Position numbers and translations under genes: made by a program. DNA of 64,000 nt from the NCBI GenBank assembly GCA_027574665.1, contig CM050650.1, forward strand, positions 54,109,304 to 54,173,303. Reading direction: 5' to 3'. The stretch is from Rhynochetos jubatus (Eukaryota > Chordata > Aves > Eurypygiformes > Rhynochetidae). The stretch's first letter is position 1, and each line of letters begins with the position of its first letter. Under the pieces are notes generated by a model, which saw only the letters and a list, made by a program, of their open reading frames with translations, was not told the DNA's origin and made no database searches. Positions 22,771 through 34,789 of this stretch are shown here, piece by piece.

Positions 22771-24639
22771 TTGGTCAGGTTCCTGGAAGCTTTAGGTGAA
22801 TGAATGACACCAGCTGTGGTTCAGGCAGGATGCTTGTCTGCACTGTGTGCAGGGAGATTGTTTTATGGACTGCTCCATAACTCCAGCAGCTGCTGTGTAC
22901 ATGTATTACACACCTGCTAATGCTCTCCAGAGATGTGTGTACCTTGGCCTGGCCTACTAGCAAGAGAGATTCTTGCCCTGAAGAGGCTTCCTCACGTTAA
23001 TTACTACTGTGGCTGCCTGTGTGGCCGTGGCAAACTCACCGTGGCGGCAGGTCTGAGAGTTACTGTAGGACCATGGTCCCTCCCTGTGAGGCAGAAATTC
23101 CTGCTGGGTGCCTGTGGGCGTGGGGAACATGAGGTTTTCCATGGTGGCCTTGCACAAGGATCCCTCACGGCCAGGCTTGCAAAATGCTGCTGTAGGGCTG
23201 CCAGCCCAGGCCCTGCAGGGTTTGGCTTGCACAGGGGCCGGTGGGAAGCTGTGACGGGCCCTTTGGAGCAGAACATGATGGGTTGGCTCAGCCGGGGGCT
23301 GCAGTTTCTGTGTTGAGTAGGGTGGCAGCTGAAGGGCTGATGGGACTGTAAGGTTGAACCCGTGCCCACCTGGCTTGCGTTGTATGCTTGCCCAAGAGGC
23401 TGTGAGGAAGTCTGGTTTGGTTTGTATCACAAGTGTATCCATAGCACTTGAGCTAAAGCTGTCCTTCCTAAATATTATTCCGGTTGGGGTTGTGGTTCGG
23501 GGCTTTCCTTTGTTGTTAGTGCATTAAAATGACATTTGTAACAGTTGAAGGTGCATGGTTAAAGTGTTTACAGGAAGTGTAAACATGACGGAGCATAGTG
23601 GAAGAGCAATTAGCTGGCTTTCTGTTTAATTTGGAAAAACCTCAGCTCTCACTGAGTGGTAGTGGGTCATTCAGCTGCCACTGTGAACAGTAGGGAGAGA
23701 GAAAATGTTTTCCCCTGTTGTTGCTGATCAGGTGAACGACTGAATCGTGAGCAGTTTAAGAAGAAGTGGATCAGCAGCAGTAGCCCAGCTCTCCCTCTGA
23801 TATGGGATGCTGTCATCACACCAGAAGTATTATTTTTTTTTTGAAGTATTTTGTTGAGTGGAGATTTCTGCTAAAGTAAAAGCAACAGCTTAAATAAAGT
23901 GTGAATGTACTTGAGCTTTTCTAAAAGGGGTACTAGTAGGAAGAGAAAGCAAACAGGTTTCAGTTGCCATAGAAACAGAAAAAAGAATATCTCAGTAAAG
24001 CTTGTAATTCCTGTGTCTCCTTTCTTGCTTTAACACTTAACCAGAAGTCTCTGAAGTAACCAGCTTATTAGGGGTCCTACTTAGACAATGCATGGTTTCA
24101 ATTCAGGGCTGCTAGAAATGAAAATACAGTAAAGAATTGTATCTTGAATAATTTCACATGTGCCACATCGTAGTTTTGGAGCATTCAAAGCTGCACGTGC
24201 TGATTTAGTCAAAAAATAATTCAGGTTTAAAACCACCATCGTGTGTAGCATCACAGAGTTTGTGATCATCCATAAAAACATTACTGTCCAAGTGCTCTGC
24301 ACAATGCATGGGGAAGCTGGGGGGGGGGGACGGACTGCTGCGTGCTGGGAGCAACAGAGTTGCTGCAGTGGTTCAGGGCTCAGTGGTCACCTCAAAAGCC
24401 ACTTGCAGAGATTGCTGCAAGTTTGGAATAGGGACTGGTTGCTGGATCTGGTTGTGTGTCAGTTAGGGTGTGCTGAAGTGCAACACCACAGTCATTGGAA
24501 ACCTGATAGTGTTTTATAGAAGTAAATTTTCTTTACTTCATTTAACCTGTGCCCTCCATTAGCACGTATTCGTTACTGGTGAGAATAATGCTAATGAGTA
24601 TAATATTTTTGTATATATATCGTGGTGTTAAGCTATAAT
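22771..24639 (+). other. UST intron 1: no gene seen
   Basis: This stretch lacks a recognisable gene. A moderately GC-rich part at about 22960-23400 produces long overlapping open frames on both strands without motifs. An 11-nt G run lies at 24319-24329. Confidence 0.5.
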
Positions 24640-24910
24640 GGCACATGTATATGTTAAGGAAGGTGTCTGTCAAGGATCAGTATTCTGGTTTTCTGCATTG
24701 TCTGCTTTAATGCTTATAAAGGGGAGAGTTAACATTTTGATTGTATTTGCAGATGATTGTGAAGTAAAGATATTGTAAAAGCCAGTAAGGGCAGAGGTAG
24801 TTTTAAGAACATACTAGAAAAATTAGATTGATAGTAAATAACAAGTCAAAAAAATATGGAACTGACATAATTGCAGAAAAACAGTGAAAATGCCGAATTG
24901 TGTAATGTTC
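24640..24910 (+). mobile_element. Ancient CR1/L3-type reverse transcriptase remnant
   Basis: In one frame, codons at 24671-24682 read QGSV, preceded by KEGVC where CR1 has SGVP, which is reverse transcriptase motif B. Exactly 25 codons later the same frame reads FADD (24746-24757), preceded by NILIV, which is motif C. The frame stays open between the two and ends at a stop just after CEVKIL. Downstream text around 24805-24890 (AAATTAGATTGATAG ... GAACTGACATAATTGCAGAAAAACAG) matches the shape of the following CR1/L3 segment 'DLDKLNKWSKKW ... FNAEKCK'. This order and spacing are unlikely by chance. Ends are unclear, the copy is old and strongly decayed, and it is a separate lineage from the younger CR1 copies here. 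Confidence 0.65.
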
Positions 24911-26214
24911 AGAGTACTAAATAGCATACTAACAACGGAAGTCAAGTGAAAAGCAGGTTGTGTGCCAGATTGCAGAGAAATAGGAAAGACTATAATTTAG
25001 CTGTGTGAAAACAGTGTTATGTTAGCTGCGAAGATACTCTTCCATTTGTAATGGCAAAAATTTTCTAATCACCGAAGACATCGTAACTGGGTTTCTGACA
25101 TTTCTGTGCTGCCTTTATGAGTTTCCTGAAAAGTGTGAACAGCCTTCTCTTACTTCTGTACTGAAAACAAATTCTGAAACTGTAAAATGCATGTTCCACT
25201 GTGATCGTTTTAACAGAAACTGTAGCTCTTCCAGAATATTGGTCAGCGGCTGGGAGGAGTAAAACTACTTTCTCCTTTGTGATCTTTCAGTGACTAAATT
25301 ATTCCTAGATCTTAGTTACACTATGAAATCACATTTCCCAACCTACCCTAACTGCTTCTGACATACAATGCTGTCCTATTCTGGCTGGGAAAAGCCATTG
25401 CTGACTAGCAATGTTGTACAGAGTAATAGAAACATGTCAAAGTTCTTGAAGCTTCAGAGTCACTTCTTATTTGCGTGTTGTGCACTTACGGGTGCGTGCA
25501 TGCACACTTTGGAAAGAGTGCCTTGACTGTCTGGTATTTTTGTGTTAATATTGTCAGAATATTGCATGGAAAGTGAAGTGTCAGAAATGTCCACCTTATA
25601 ATAGCTCAGGTCTGTGCAGGAAATCCCTCTTTCCTTCAGAGGAGAAACTATTCTGTGTAACCAAAACTTAAGTAGTTGGAGAAGTTTCCACTGATTTCAG
25701 CACTGGCTTCCAGTAAAAATGCTTTTAAAAGTTCATTTGGGTTCTGATGACCCAAGTATCTGTTCTGCAGAATGGTTGAGAAATGAACATCAGGACTTCC
25801 TAGGTAAATGATGGGTTTGGTTTGTCTTTCTGGATTTTTTTTGGTTTCTTTGGGCTTGGTTTAGTTTGGGTTTTTTTTCCCCATGTTGTTTGTGGCTATA
25901 GCACAGATACCAAATGTGATGATATAACCTATTTGCTTTTTGTTTATCACCTGTCTTAGCCCCAGCAATGCTGCTTGTGTCAGTAAATGCATTGAATTGG
26001 CTCCCTTGTATGTACAAGTTGGAGAAACAAATACAGAAGTCCAAAAACTCCTTAACAGCTGTTCAGTTTACTAATACTTGTTTTCCAGTTCGTTTTGGTA
26101 AAGGAGGAAAGGGATCCACCTGATGCTGTGATGTGTCACATTGCTTGGGACTCACCCACACTGCCCTTTCTGTGTTAGCTCCCACAGTAACTTTGAATGT
26201 GTTTACATTCACAT
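24911..26214 (+). other. UST intron 1: no gene seen
   Basis: This is intronic sequence. The first 150 bases may continue the old LINE remnant to the left. A T/G-rich stretch (25830-25880) yields an open frame on the opposite strand that is low complexity and not a gene. Confidence 0.5.
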
Positions 26215-26668
26215 GTGTCCAGAGAAGGGTAGCGAAGCTGGTGGAGGGTCTGGAGAACAAGTCCTGTGGGGAGCAGCCGAGGGATCTGGGGTTGTTTAGC
26301 CTGGAGAAAAGGAGGCTCAGGGGAGACCTTAGTGCTTTCTACAACTACCTGAAAGGGGGTTGTAGCAAGGTGGGGCTTGGTTTCTTCTCCCAGATAACTG
26401 GCGATAGGACAAACAGCCTCAAGTTGCACCAGGGAGATTTAGATTGGATATTAGGAAAAGCTTATTCCCTGAAAAGGTTGTCAAGCATTGGAACAGGCTG
26501 CCCAGGGAGGTGATTGAGTCACCACCCCTGAAGTTTTTTAAGAGACCTGTGGATGTGGTGCTTAGGGACATGGTTTAATGGTTAGGGTTACAGTTGGCAC
26601 TGTTAGGTTTACAGTTGGGCTCTATTATCTTAAAGGACTTTTCCAACTTAAATGATTCTATGATTCTA
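26215..26668 (+). mobile_element. CR1 LINE 3' fragment (copy 4), sense orientation
   Basis: The sequence runs from CCAGAGAAGGGTAGCGAAGCTGG through GGGGTTGTTTAGCCTGGAGAAAAGGAGGCTCAGGGGAGACC, then GGAACAGGCTGCCCAGGGAGGT, to the CR1 terminus AATGATTCTATGATTCTA. The matching peptide pieces ([35 protein letters not shown]) are the ORF2 C-terminus, and the frame is lost near 26410-26510. It is 5'-truncated; no clear target duplication was found. The 3' untranslated part carries a 21-bp tandem duplication at 26581-26622. Confidence 0.9.
26581..26622 (+). repeat. 21-bp tandem duplication inside CR1 copy 4
   Basis: GTTAGGGTTACAGTTGGCACT (26581-26601) is followed directly by GTTAGGTTTACAGTTGGGCTC (26602-26622), with a few mismatches. 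It lies in the CR1 3' untranslated region, where related copies carry a similar but looser pair, so it is probably an element feature. Confidence 0.75.
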
Positions 26669-29600
26669 GAGTCTAATCCAAGGCTTGTGATTCCCAGGAG
26701 CTGTGGATGTTGGCAGTTGGAAACAGTGTCTCTCAGACTGTGTAGGCATTTAATTAAAAGAAGTGGTCCTGCTGTTCCACCTGTGCTCCCAGGTTCAGCG
26801 GCGATGGTGGTAGAGGTTGAGGACACGGCCCAGCCCCTCAAAGCAAGGCTGCCATTTTGCACAGGGTCTGGTCTTTTCCTTGGGTCCACATACCAGCAGC
26901 AGCCCAGCAGGCCGCAGCGTCAGGCTGAGGCTTTGCAGTGTCAGCGAGTAGGAGCTGATACCGTGTTTCTCTTTGTTTGTTTTTATTTCTCACGCAGAAT
27001 TCATAAGGGATGACTTCTCTTAGTTAATAGCTTTCAGTTGTGGTACTTAAAATTTGACTAAACATTCAGCGGCTGCCATGAGAATACATGGTAAAAATGT
27101 ATCCTGTCATTCAGCTGCCTTGTAAAAAGGGAGAATATCATCCAAGCTATGGTTTGAGTGCTAGAAAGATGCAGAAGGCCCGGAAATGTTTTCCTTGACT
27201 GAAGGTGGCGGAAGAGGGTATGCAGAGCCTGCTGGCATCCTTCCCAGCCCAAGCAGAAATATAGTAGCTTAATGTGACATGATAAATCGAGTGCAAAGTT
27301 GCTTTTCTTCCCATGGAGATTATGTGTAGAATAATCTGTGATTCCATTACAATAAAGACACAATTCTAAAATAGCAGGTGAGGGGATAGGAGAGAAGCAA
27401 GGAACAAATCAAAACCAAAAAGCATGTATGAGGGCAAAGCTGGCCTTCCTAGTTCTGTCATCGAGCTTTAGGCTTTTTTGGTTTTATTTTAGGGGTGTGC
27501 GCGCTGGTTTCTTGCTGTGATTCATGTGCCAGGCCATTTGTTTTTAAAAAGAAAACAAAAGCAACCCAACCACCCTGATTTCTAGTCAGGGTGGTATGTG
27601 GGAGTCTGCATCTTGTTGTAAAATTGTGTAGTTTTCTATGAGCCTCATATAGCTCTGCCTGTGCAAAATCCTGTTTGTGCTCGCTCACCACAGGTTCCAG
27701 CTGACAGCACCACATTTATGCCTCTTCCAGTTTCCATGAAGGAAAATGGCAACGTATTTCAAGGTTTCTAGGAGCCTAATGCAATGCTTGTTTACATCCT
27801 AAAGAAAGAGTAAAAACGTAGGGGTATGTACAGTCCTGGACTTAGTGCTGTTGGAAGGCTCAATCCTGCAAGTGTTGGTGGTGTAAAACTAATTTCGTTA
27901 GTTGCTCTCATGGCTTTGCAATAACTACCGTACTAAAGTAACCCTCTGCAGTGCTTTTAGGTCAGTATTACTTCTATAATGGCTCCTACAAAATGTGTGA
28001 AACAGACTTAGATTTTAAGATGACTCTGAAGAAAGAATTGCTGTTGGAGATGTTTGAGGTGACACTGTTTTGCCTTAGGAGGAAGGATTGCAAAGAACGG
28101 AGTAAAACTGCCTGGCATGGGAGTAGGAGCTCTGGGCCCAGCTGAGTTACTTAAAGCACTTTATTGCTTGTGCCTTGGCTGCGAACTCACATTTCAGCCT
28201 GAGTAAATACACTGGTGGCTTCTGAAATACGAATGTTGGTAATCCCCGTGCCACAGCATTTTGTAAAAGTTTCTACCGCAGTTTTACCTCCTTAAGGGTC
28301 TCATTTTCAGCTTCTTAATTTTCAACAGTTTGGGATGGTATATTTTCAGTGCCAGAAGTCTGTTTCAGGCTGATTTTTTTTTTCTTCTTAACTATTTATT
28401 TTAATTTGAGTAAAAAATAATATACTATTTTTGAGAAAGCAGTAACACGGTTTCTTACTGCTTAACAAAATTAAGTTCTGGGGGGTTCCTGGTAATAATG
28501 TGATACAGTGGAAACTGCTATGGGAAATGAAGAAAACAGTGGAGACCTCTAAAACGGCTTGTGTGAAGTTCCAGCGGCAGCAGAAAGGAGGTATTTTCAC
28601 AGCTGTATTTTGTTTGGAGTTAGGGAAGCTGCGGAGCTGACACTCTGGCTGACCATAGCATGAGAGCTGCTGATAGTGGATCCGTAAGGATGTCAAGACC
28701 TGGAACAAAATGACTTGTGGTAGGAAGTCTGAGATTAAATTTTGAGGGTTAGAGAGGAAAATAACGACACAAAAGTTCTGACACGTGTCCCAGATCCTAG
28801 AGGGTTGTCAGGCCAAAGACACTGAAGCCCTGAGCAGCCTGCTACGACTGTGGCCAGAAGGTTATTTCACCTTCATAGCTGGGTGGCAAATTTTGTGTGC
28901 CGGCTGGTGTGGCCGTGTGGTTCAGTCCAATGCACTCCCTTAAGGTGTTTTGGTCTGAAGCAGCCTTCACAAATCTGGTGTTGGCATTATACTGATTTTT
29001 AGGTGTTGTTTGAAATGGAACTCTTTTCCCACAGGAGTCTATTCGAAGGAGAATTCACTATTCATCAGAAAGTACCCTCTGTCTTTGGATCAGAGGTCAG
29101 GACAATACACAGAATGTTAAACTCTTTGAGTAACAAATGTCAGTACTGCAGGTGCCATTCACATAGCTGTCTGTCTGTCCTGATGATTATTAAACTGCAG
29201 GCCATTGTTTCTATGTCTAGACATGCTAGATTCCTTAATTTTTAGATACCTGGCTTCAGAAAAATCTGAGCATTTACCCTCTGAAAATGGCTTCTTAAAA
29301 ATGCAAGGTATCCAGTCGGTTAGGTGGCTTTAGAACTTAACCATGAAAAAAAAAAAAAGCAAAACCTGTGAGCAGCAAGCATTTCAATATGTGGAATGAG
29401 ATTTAATGTTGTTTCTGTGGTGCTTGTGTGAGTACATCTCCGTTATACATCTCCTGAGTAAAGACTGTCAGTCATGCTAAATGGGGCTCGCTTAGGAGAA
29501 GTGAGTTTTGCAGTACGTTGCTGCCTGGGGAACTCAATAATTTAACTCCAGAATTACTGTACTTAGAGAATCTCTGCTGTAAAGGGACAGAAATCCCACA

Positions 29601-31150
29601 TGAAGAAAGGCAAAGCCATAAGAAAATTAATGAGTGAGGTCTGAGTGATCTGGCGTTGTTGAGAATGTTTTAAGGAAACACACAGCATGTAAGAGTAAAC
29701 TGAGATATAATAATGTGTAAGTTAGTATTTAAGCTTCTGATACACAGAAAACTGGAGCTCTATGAACTTTGTAATAGCAGAGAAGGTGGTACTTATGTAT
29801 TAAACTTGTATAAGATACATTTTTTTGTATTCTTGCTTTCTCAGCTCTAAGAAAATGAGAAGAACCTATGTTTAGTAGTTCATCATGAACTTTTCATAAA
29901 CCTGTGTTAACTGCTGCTGTTGGCAGTTAGGAATGTTAAGCATTAGCCTGGCTTAGCTCTAGAGGGTCTTCAAGCTTTCTTTTGATTTAAAACAATAAAT
30001 CATTCTCTAGAGTAAGTTTCTCTAGGAAGACTTCTCTGTCATTTTTGGTGACCAAGTGTCATCTTTGAGTGTTGTGAACATCGAACCTAATACAGAATAA
30101 AGGAGGAAGTATTGCATTTTTCATGTACCTGGATGTTAATTTCAGTGTGCTGCTATTTCTTTACTCTGTATCTCTGCCAAGCTCAATAGAAATTTGTAGA
30201 AATGAAATGCTGTCACTGAAATGACCCTGTGAAATGCTGTAAAATTGCACCACTATGCCTGCTGTATGATTTGAACAAAAAGCCTGTTCTCGACTTCCAG
30301 CATAAGTTTCAAAGTATTACCATACAGCTCTGGCATTAAAAAAAGCATTATTACTCCTACGAAGAAGACTGACAGGCATGTCCTAAAAATAATACACCAC
30401 CTAATAATACAGTGTAATAATAATTCTATGTTATGCTGTATACTCTAGTATGTGCCAATATGAGTACCTTTGTTTTAACTTTTTTAAACAACTGATTTTA
30501 TATTGGTTGGGAAACTCCTAACCATTCAAGCAAGCAGAGGTTGCTGCGATATATATTTATATAGTTATATGTAGATACAGTTTAAAAAAAAATCTTAATG
30601 CATGTGTACACTGAAAAGCTGAATTTAGCTAATGGCTACTATATGGTGATAGTCTACATGGCACAGATGTTTTTCGTATATTTTAAGATGTCTGTTGTAA
30701 GAAGCATGATCTGCAGGAGGGCTGGTGAGTGGCACTTAGAGATCTATTAAACTACCACGTCTTAGTGGTGACATCCTGATGTGGTTCTCCGAGCTAAATA
30801 AAATACAGGAAAATGATATAAAAAGAAAGAGCACGCGTAGGTAATTGTTACCAGTAGTGAATGTTTGCGTTTCAGAGTTTATAAGTGTGGTCAAAGCACT
30901 CAAGAGCAGTCCTAAATAAACAAACAGTTATCCAAGTGAGTCAAAATGCATTTTAGACCTTCTTAGTACCTTTGAGTTGAGCTCCTCACCAGTTAGGTTA
31001 GTAGTATATATAGAAGGTGCAAAACTTTCTGGGGCAGTTAAAGGGCACGCGAAACAATACAAATTGGAAGAGTTCTCCTGAGGTTGAGGAAACTTGGACT
31101 GCTTATGTGGTTGTATGACACTGCATCCAGTGTAGTTATTTTTTAACATA
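26669..31150 (+). other. UST intron 1: no gene seen
   Basis: This is unique-looking intronic sequence. Open frames at 26594-27013 (the right part of CR1 copy 4 plus flank), 28388-28708 (-) and others are short, lack motifs and are not bounded by convincing splice sites. An A run lies at about 29346-29358. Confidence 0.55.
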
Positions 31151-31954
31151 AAGATTCCCAGAGTGTTAGGGGTTGGAAGGGACCTCTAGAGATCATCTAG
31201 TCCAAACCCCTGCCAGAGCAGGATCACCTAGAGCAGATCACCCAGGAACAAGTCCAGGCGGCTTTGGAAAGTCTCCAGGGAAGGAGACTCCCCCACCTCT
31301 CTGGGCAGCCTGTCCCAGTGCCCTGTCGCCCTCACAGGGAAGAAGTATTTCCTCACGTTCAGGCTGAACTTTCTGTTTTCCAGTTTATGGCCATTGCCCC
31401 TAGTCCTGTCACTGCACACCACTGAGAGAAGCCTGGCCCCATCCTCCTGACACCCACCCTTTAGATATTGATAAGCATTGATGAGATTCCCCCCTCAGCC
31501 TCCTCCCAGCTAAACAGCCCCAGGTCTCTCAGCCTTTCCTCAGATGGAAGGTGCTCCAGGCCCTTCATCATCTCAGTGGCCCTGCGCTGGATCCTCTCCA
31601 GTAGCTCCTTGTCCTCCTTGAACTGAGGAGCCCAGAACTGGCCACAGCACCCCAGGTGAGGCCTCACCAGTGCAGAGCAGAGGGGGAGGATAACTTCCCT
31701 CGACCTGCTGGCCACGCTGTTCTTCATGCACCCCTTGGCTTGGCTTGGCCTTCTTGGCTGCGAGGGCACACTGTTGGCTCACGGTCATCCTGTTGTCCAC
31801 TAGGACACCAAGGTCCTTTTCCCCAGAGCTGCCCTCCAAGAGATCAGCCCGCACGCAGCCTTTACTGGAACATGGGATTGTTCCTCCCCAGATGCAGCAC
31901 TTTACACTTGCCCTTATTGAATTGCATTAGATTTCTCCCTGCCCAGCTCTCCAG
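31151..31954 (-). mobile_element. CR1 LINE 3' fragment (copy 2), antisense
   Basis: It belongs to the same subfamily and orientation as the copy at 558-2083. It runs from the 3' terminus (complement of ...CCAACCCCTAACACTCTGGG) to a 5' truncation after GCCCAGCTCTCCAG at 31954, equivalent to about 1357 in copy 1. The two copies are very similar: in the first 64 codons read on the + strand only two residues differ. Private changes are a 5-nt deletion near 31505 and replacement of a segment by three TTGGC units at 31735-31749. It shares with copy 1 an extra T at 31487-31488. No clear target duplication was found. Confidence 0.92.
31228..31900 (-). pseudogene. CR1 ORF2 C-terminal fragment (copy 2), broken
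   Basis: Peptide pieces of the CR1 ORF2 tail are read in several frames. One carries [20 protein letters not shown], another [20 protein letters not shown] and [15 protein letters not shown], and the last [20 protein letters not shown] down to LFLGDLL at 31228. Frames are broken by the TTGGC replacement, the 5-nt deletion and the extra nucleotide at 31487-31488. The catalytic motifs are absent because of the 5' truncation. Confidence 0.85.
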
Positions 31955-32730
31955 TGTTTATGCAGAACCTGTTGTTGCTGTCATTTCTTTGAGACAGTTT
32001 TAGTCACTGGAGAGCTTCAGGCTGCAAGAATTAATCAATCCATCTGAAAACTCTTCATGTGTCTGTTGTCTTACAAATACTTTCACTCAAAGTTTTGAAA
32101 ATTTAAAGTGTACTAAGTGATTAATAATTGAGAGCCAAATCTCAATTATCTCATCAGTACATATTTATATTTACTGCTGAATACATTTAAGAGTTGATGA
32201 AAGTCATGAGGGTTGTGTTGTCTCTTTCGTATGGGTAAGCCTTGTGTATGTGTTGTGGGTCATAGGCTTCAGTTATAAGGACAGCGTTACATTCTGAAGA
32301 GCGAAAGTTTTAAGAACAGTACATTTAATTGTTTTTTCAAAGGGCATCTGACAAAAATGCTTTACAAATGAATCTAACAAATGATGTATTGGTAGAAAAA
32401 TGAGTGTGTATGTTGTTTAAGATGATGAGAAATGAGGCATGAAAAGTCATCTTTCTAGAAATCATGATGTTTGTGCTGGACACTTGCACATGATGAAAAT
32501 TCTTTCAGAAATACTGTGTTTTAAGTTATCTATTCCACGTGCTAAATGTCTCTCTTTCTCAGTAAAGGCTGAAATATGAAGTAGAAGGTATGTATTGCAA
32601 GGGGTTGGAATGACAGGAATGGAGTTAATCCTGTCCTTTTACACTTGCAGGAGATGAAAGGGTGCTGAAATGTAAAGGCAGATTTAAGCCAAGTCCAGTG
32701 CTCTAAAGTTGTTAAATCTTGCCTATAATT

Positions 32731-32764
32731 GCCTATATAGAAAACATGCAATTTCTATATAGGC
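32731..32764. repeat. Perfect inverted repeat (13-bp arms, 8-nt loop)
   Basis: The arm GCCTATATAGAAA (32731-32743) pairs exactly with TTTCTATATAGGC (32752-32764) around ACATGCAA. GCCTATA also occurs directly upstream at 32721. It could form a DNA cruciform or an RNA hairpin but is too short for a microRNA precursor. Confidence 0.9.
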
Positions 32765-33943
32765 GTTCTTAAAATATAAACCACTTGCGCTGATAAGTCA
32801 TTTCGTCACTCAAATGCATCTGTTTTGAGACATGGGTAGAAAGGAGTCAAAATGTCTTTATGAACAGAAGCCAGTAGCTGGATAGTGTGAAAATTGAGCA
32901 GCTTGGCCAAAGCATTTATAGTAATGGAAAGTATTTCTATTAAATCATATTGAAGTCTAAAAAAACAACCTTTAGTATTTTTTTATAATAGAGATTAATA
33001 AAACTTCATGCTACTGAATCATAAAGAAGAAATAGCTCATTTTCATTTAGGTACAGTATGTTCCTTATCTGACCTACTTTATATATATTCTGTTTTGCAG
33101 TTGTAGGCTTCTAACAGGCCTTGGCAAGAAATGCTTCTTCCAGCTTCGTGCCTGTTTGGTCTTTTGAGGATGGGAAGCTAATAATGATTTAAAAAAAAAA
33201 AAAAAAAAGACAAGTTGTTTAATTTTATCTTCAGAAAGGAAACCAATATAAAGCTAGGTGCTTCTTACATAGAGTGCTCTTCGTTTTCAAGAGGTGTATA
33301 AGTATAGGGAAGAGTTCTAGTGATCCTCCCGTGGCATGAAAAAAAAAAAAGGCAGAGAGGAGGAAAAAGAGACAGACTTGTAAAAAGGCTCTCTTTTCAA
33401 TTTCAGTCCTACTTTTGAGATCAGATAGAACGAGAACCTGAATTGCGAAGAAATTGGAAAATCATACAGATGTACAGCTCGTTCCCGCAGGCTACCTCAT
33501 ATGAGGGATTTGTTATCCTAAATGCAGCTGTGTCTGTAAGAAAGTGTGACAAACTCATAGCAACCGTATGACTTGAGAGATATTGTGAAAAGCACATGCA
33601 AGGAAAACTCATTTGGCTTCAGCACAATAAAAACATGAATAGTTCTTCAGAGCTTTATGTGACCAATTGTCTGTGAAGCATGTTCGTTTCTTTTCTGCTA
33701 GGAAGGTGCCACTGGGGTCAGACCACAGACCTAGGCAGCTTCTCGGAAACATGCCTCCAGGGACAGGAACTTCAAACCAAGTGCCCAACAAACAGCCCAT
33801 TCTGGGCAGCATTTGCGGCGTAGTACTTAATAATACTTATAATAGTAATAAAAGTCTTCCTTGAATAAGTGGTGACGTGCCAGCTGGGTGTTTTCCAAAA
33901 TTCATTGACTTGCTGTTTGCCAGGATTGCCTGTGTAGGGGTAA

Positions 33944-33963
33944 AGAGAGAGAGAGAGAGAGAG
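33944..33963 (+). repeat. (AG)10 microsatellite
   Basis: Ten uninterrupted AG units lie between GGGGTAA and GTGTGTTTG. It is probably length-variable between individuals. Confidence 0.95.
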
Positions 33964-34789
33964 GTGTGTTTGAAAACATCTGCATAGATGCAATGGGCAG
34001 GAATAAACCTTGCATGTTGGGTTAAGTTTAAATAATAAAATCCTTGCTTCTGGAAAAACATCATGCAAAAGAGCAGAGCTGATGTCTGGTATTGATGTAA
34101 TAGGAAAGTCTTGAGACTGGTATCATCTGAGAAGGTGTCTGGTCGGATGCACATTCCCAGGAGCTGGCAGCCTGAATGACAAAGTGAAGCTAAGAGGCCT
34201 CGCACGTCACGGGGTCTTCATTGAAGGTTCACCATAATGTCCTTTCTCCAACCTAACCGTGAAATTGTTATCTCCCTGGTGAGGAGATCCTTGTAGAGAG
34301 ATGGTTTATCTGTGGAGTTGTAGTCCTGTACTTAGATGTGCAGAGGGAGGTCTCCTGTGTTTGGTGTGCCACTCTCCATGCAAGGGAGAGCGTGCGCATC
34401 GAAAGGGGAAGCGTCACGGCCCTGACATTGTTGATCCCGCAGCGTTTCTTCCTATGCGTCGTGCATTCTGCAGAGTAGAGGTTAAAAAGTTTTTGGCCTG
34501 CAGATGTTCTCACACCTGTCTTGCTCAGCAGGAAAAGGGGGAAATGGAGTAGCCCTAAGCCTTGAAAAATTTCTTCATATGGCAATCAATTAAAAGAGAG
34601 TTCTTGTCAAGCTAGTGAAACTATTGTTGTACATTCAGCCGGAGTGGAAAGATCTTCCTGAAAAGTTTCCACAGAGAGCTAAAAGAGATCCAAAGGAGGG
34701 GAATTGGTATTCACCTCCCATCATCTCTTTTCTGCAATTTCCCCTTTGTTTCCATTCTGCTTTTATGAAGATGTCGCTCTTATGCGAGT

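Larger units (their letters stand above)
31955..34789 (+). other. UST intron 1: no gene seen; hairpin and (AG)n
   Basis: This intronic sequence has a perfect hairpin at 32731-32764, an 18-nt A run at 33191-33208, an (AG)10 microsatellite at 33944-33963, and a small CpG-bearing segment at about 34385-34465. No supported coding sequence was found. Confidence 0.6.

Noticed and set aside
22933-23442. Overlapping long open frames on both strands
   Set aside because: The segment is locally GC-rich, which lengthens frames by chance. Frames overlap on both strands and none shows a domain.
26578-26622. Telomere-like GGTTAGGGTTA considered as an interstitial telomeric repeat
   Set aside because: There is only one full TTAGGG-like word, inside a CR1 3' end where similar text is normal.
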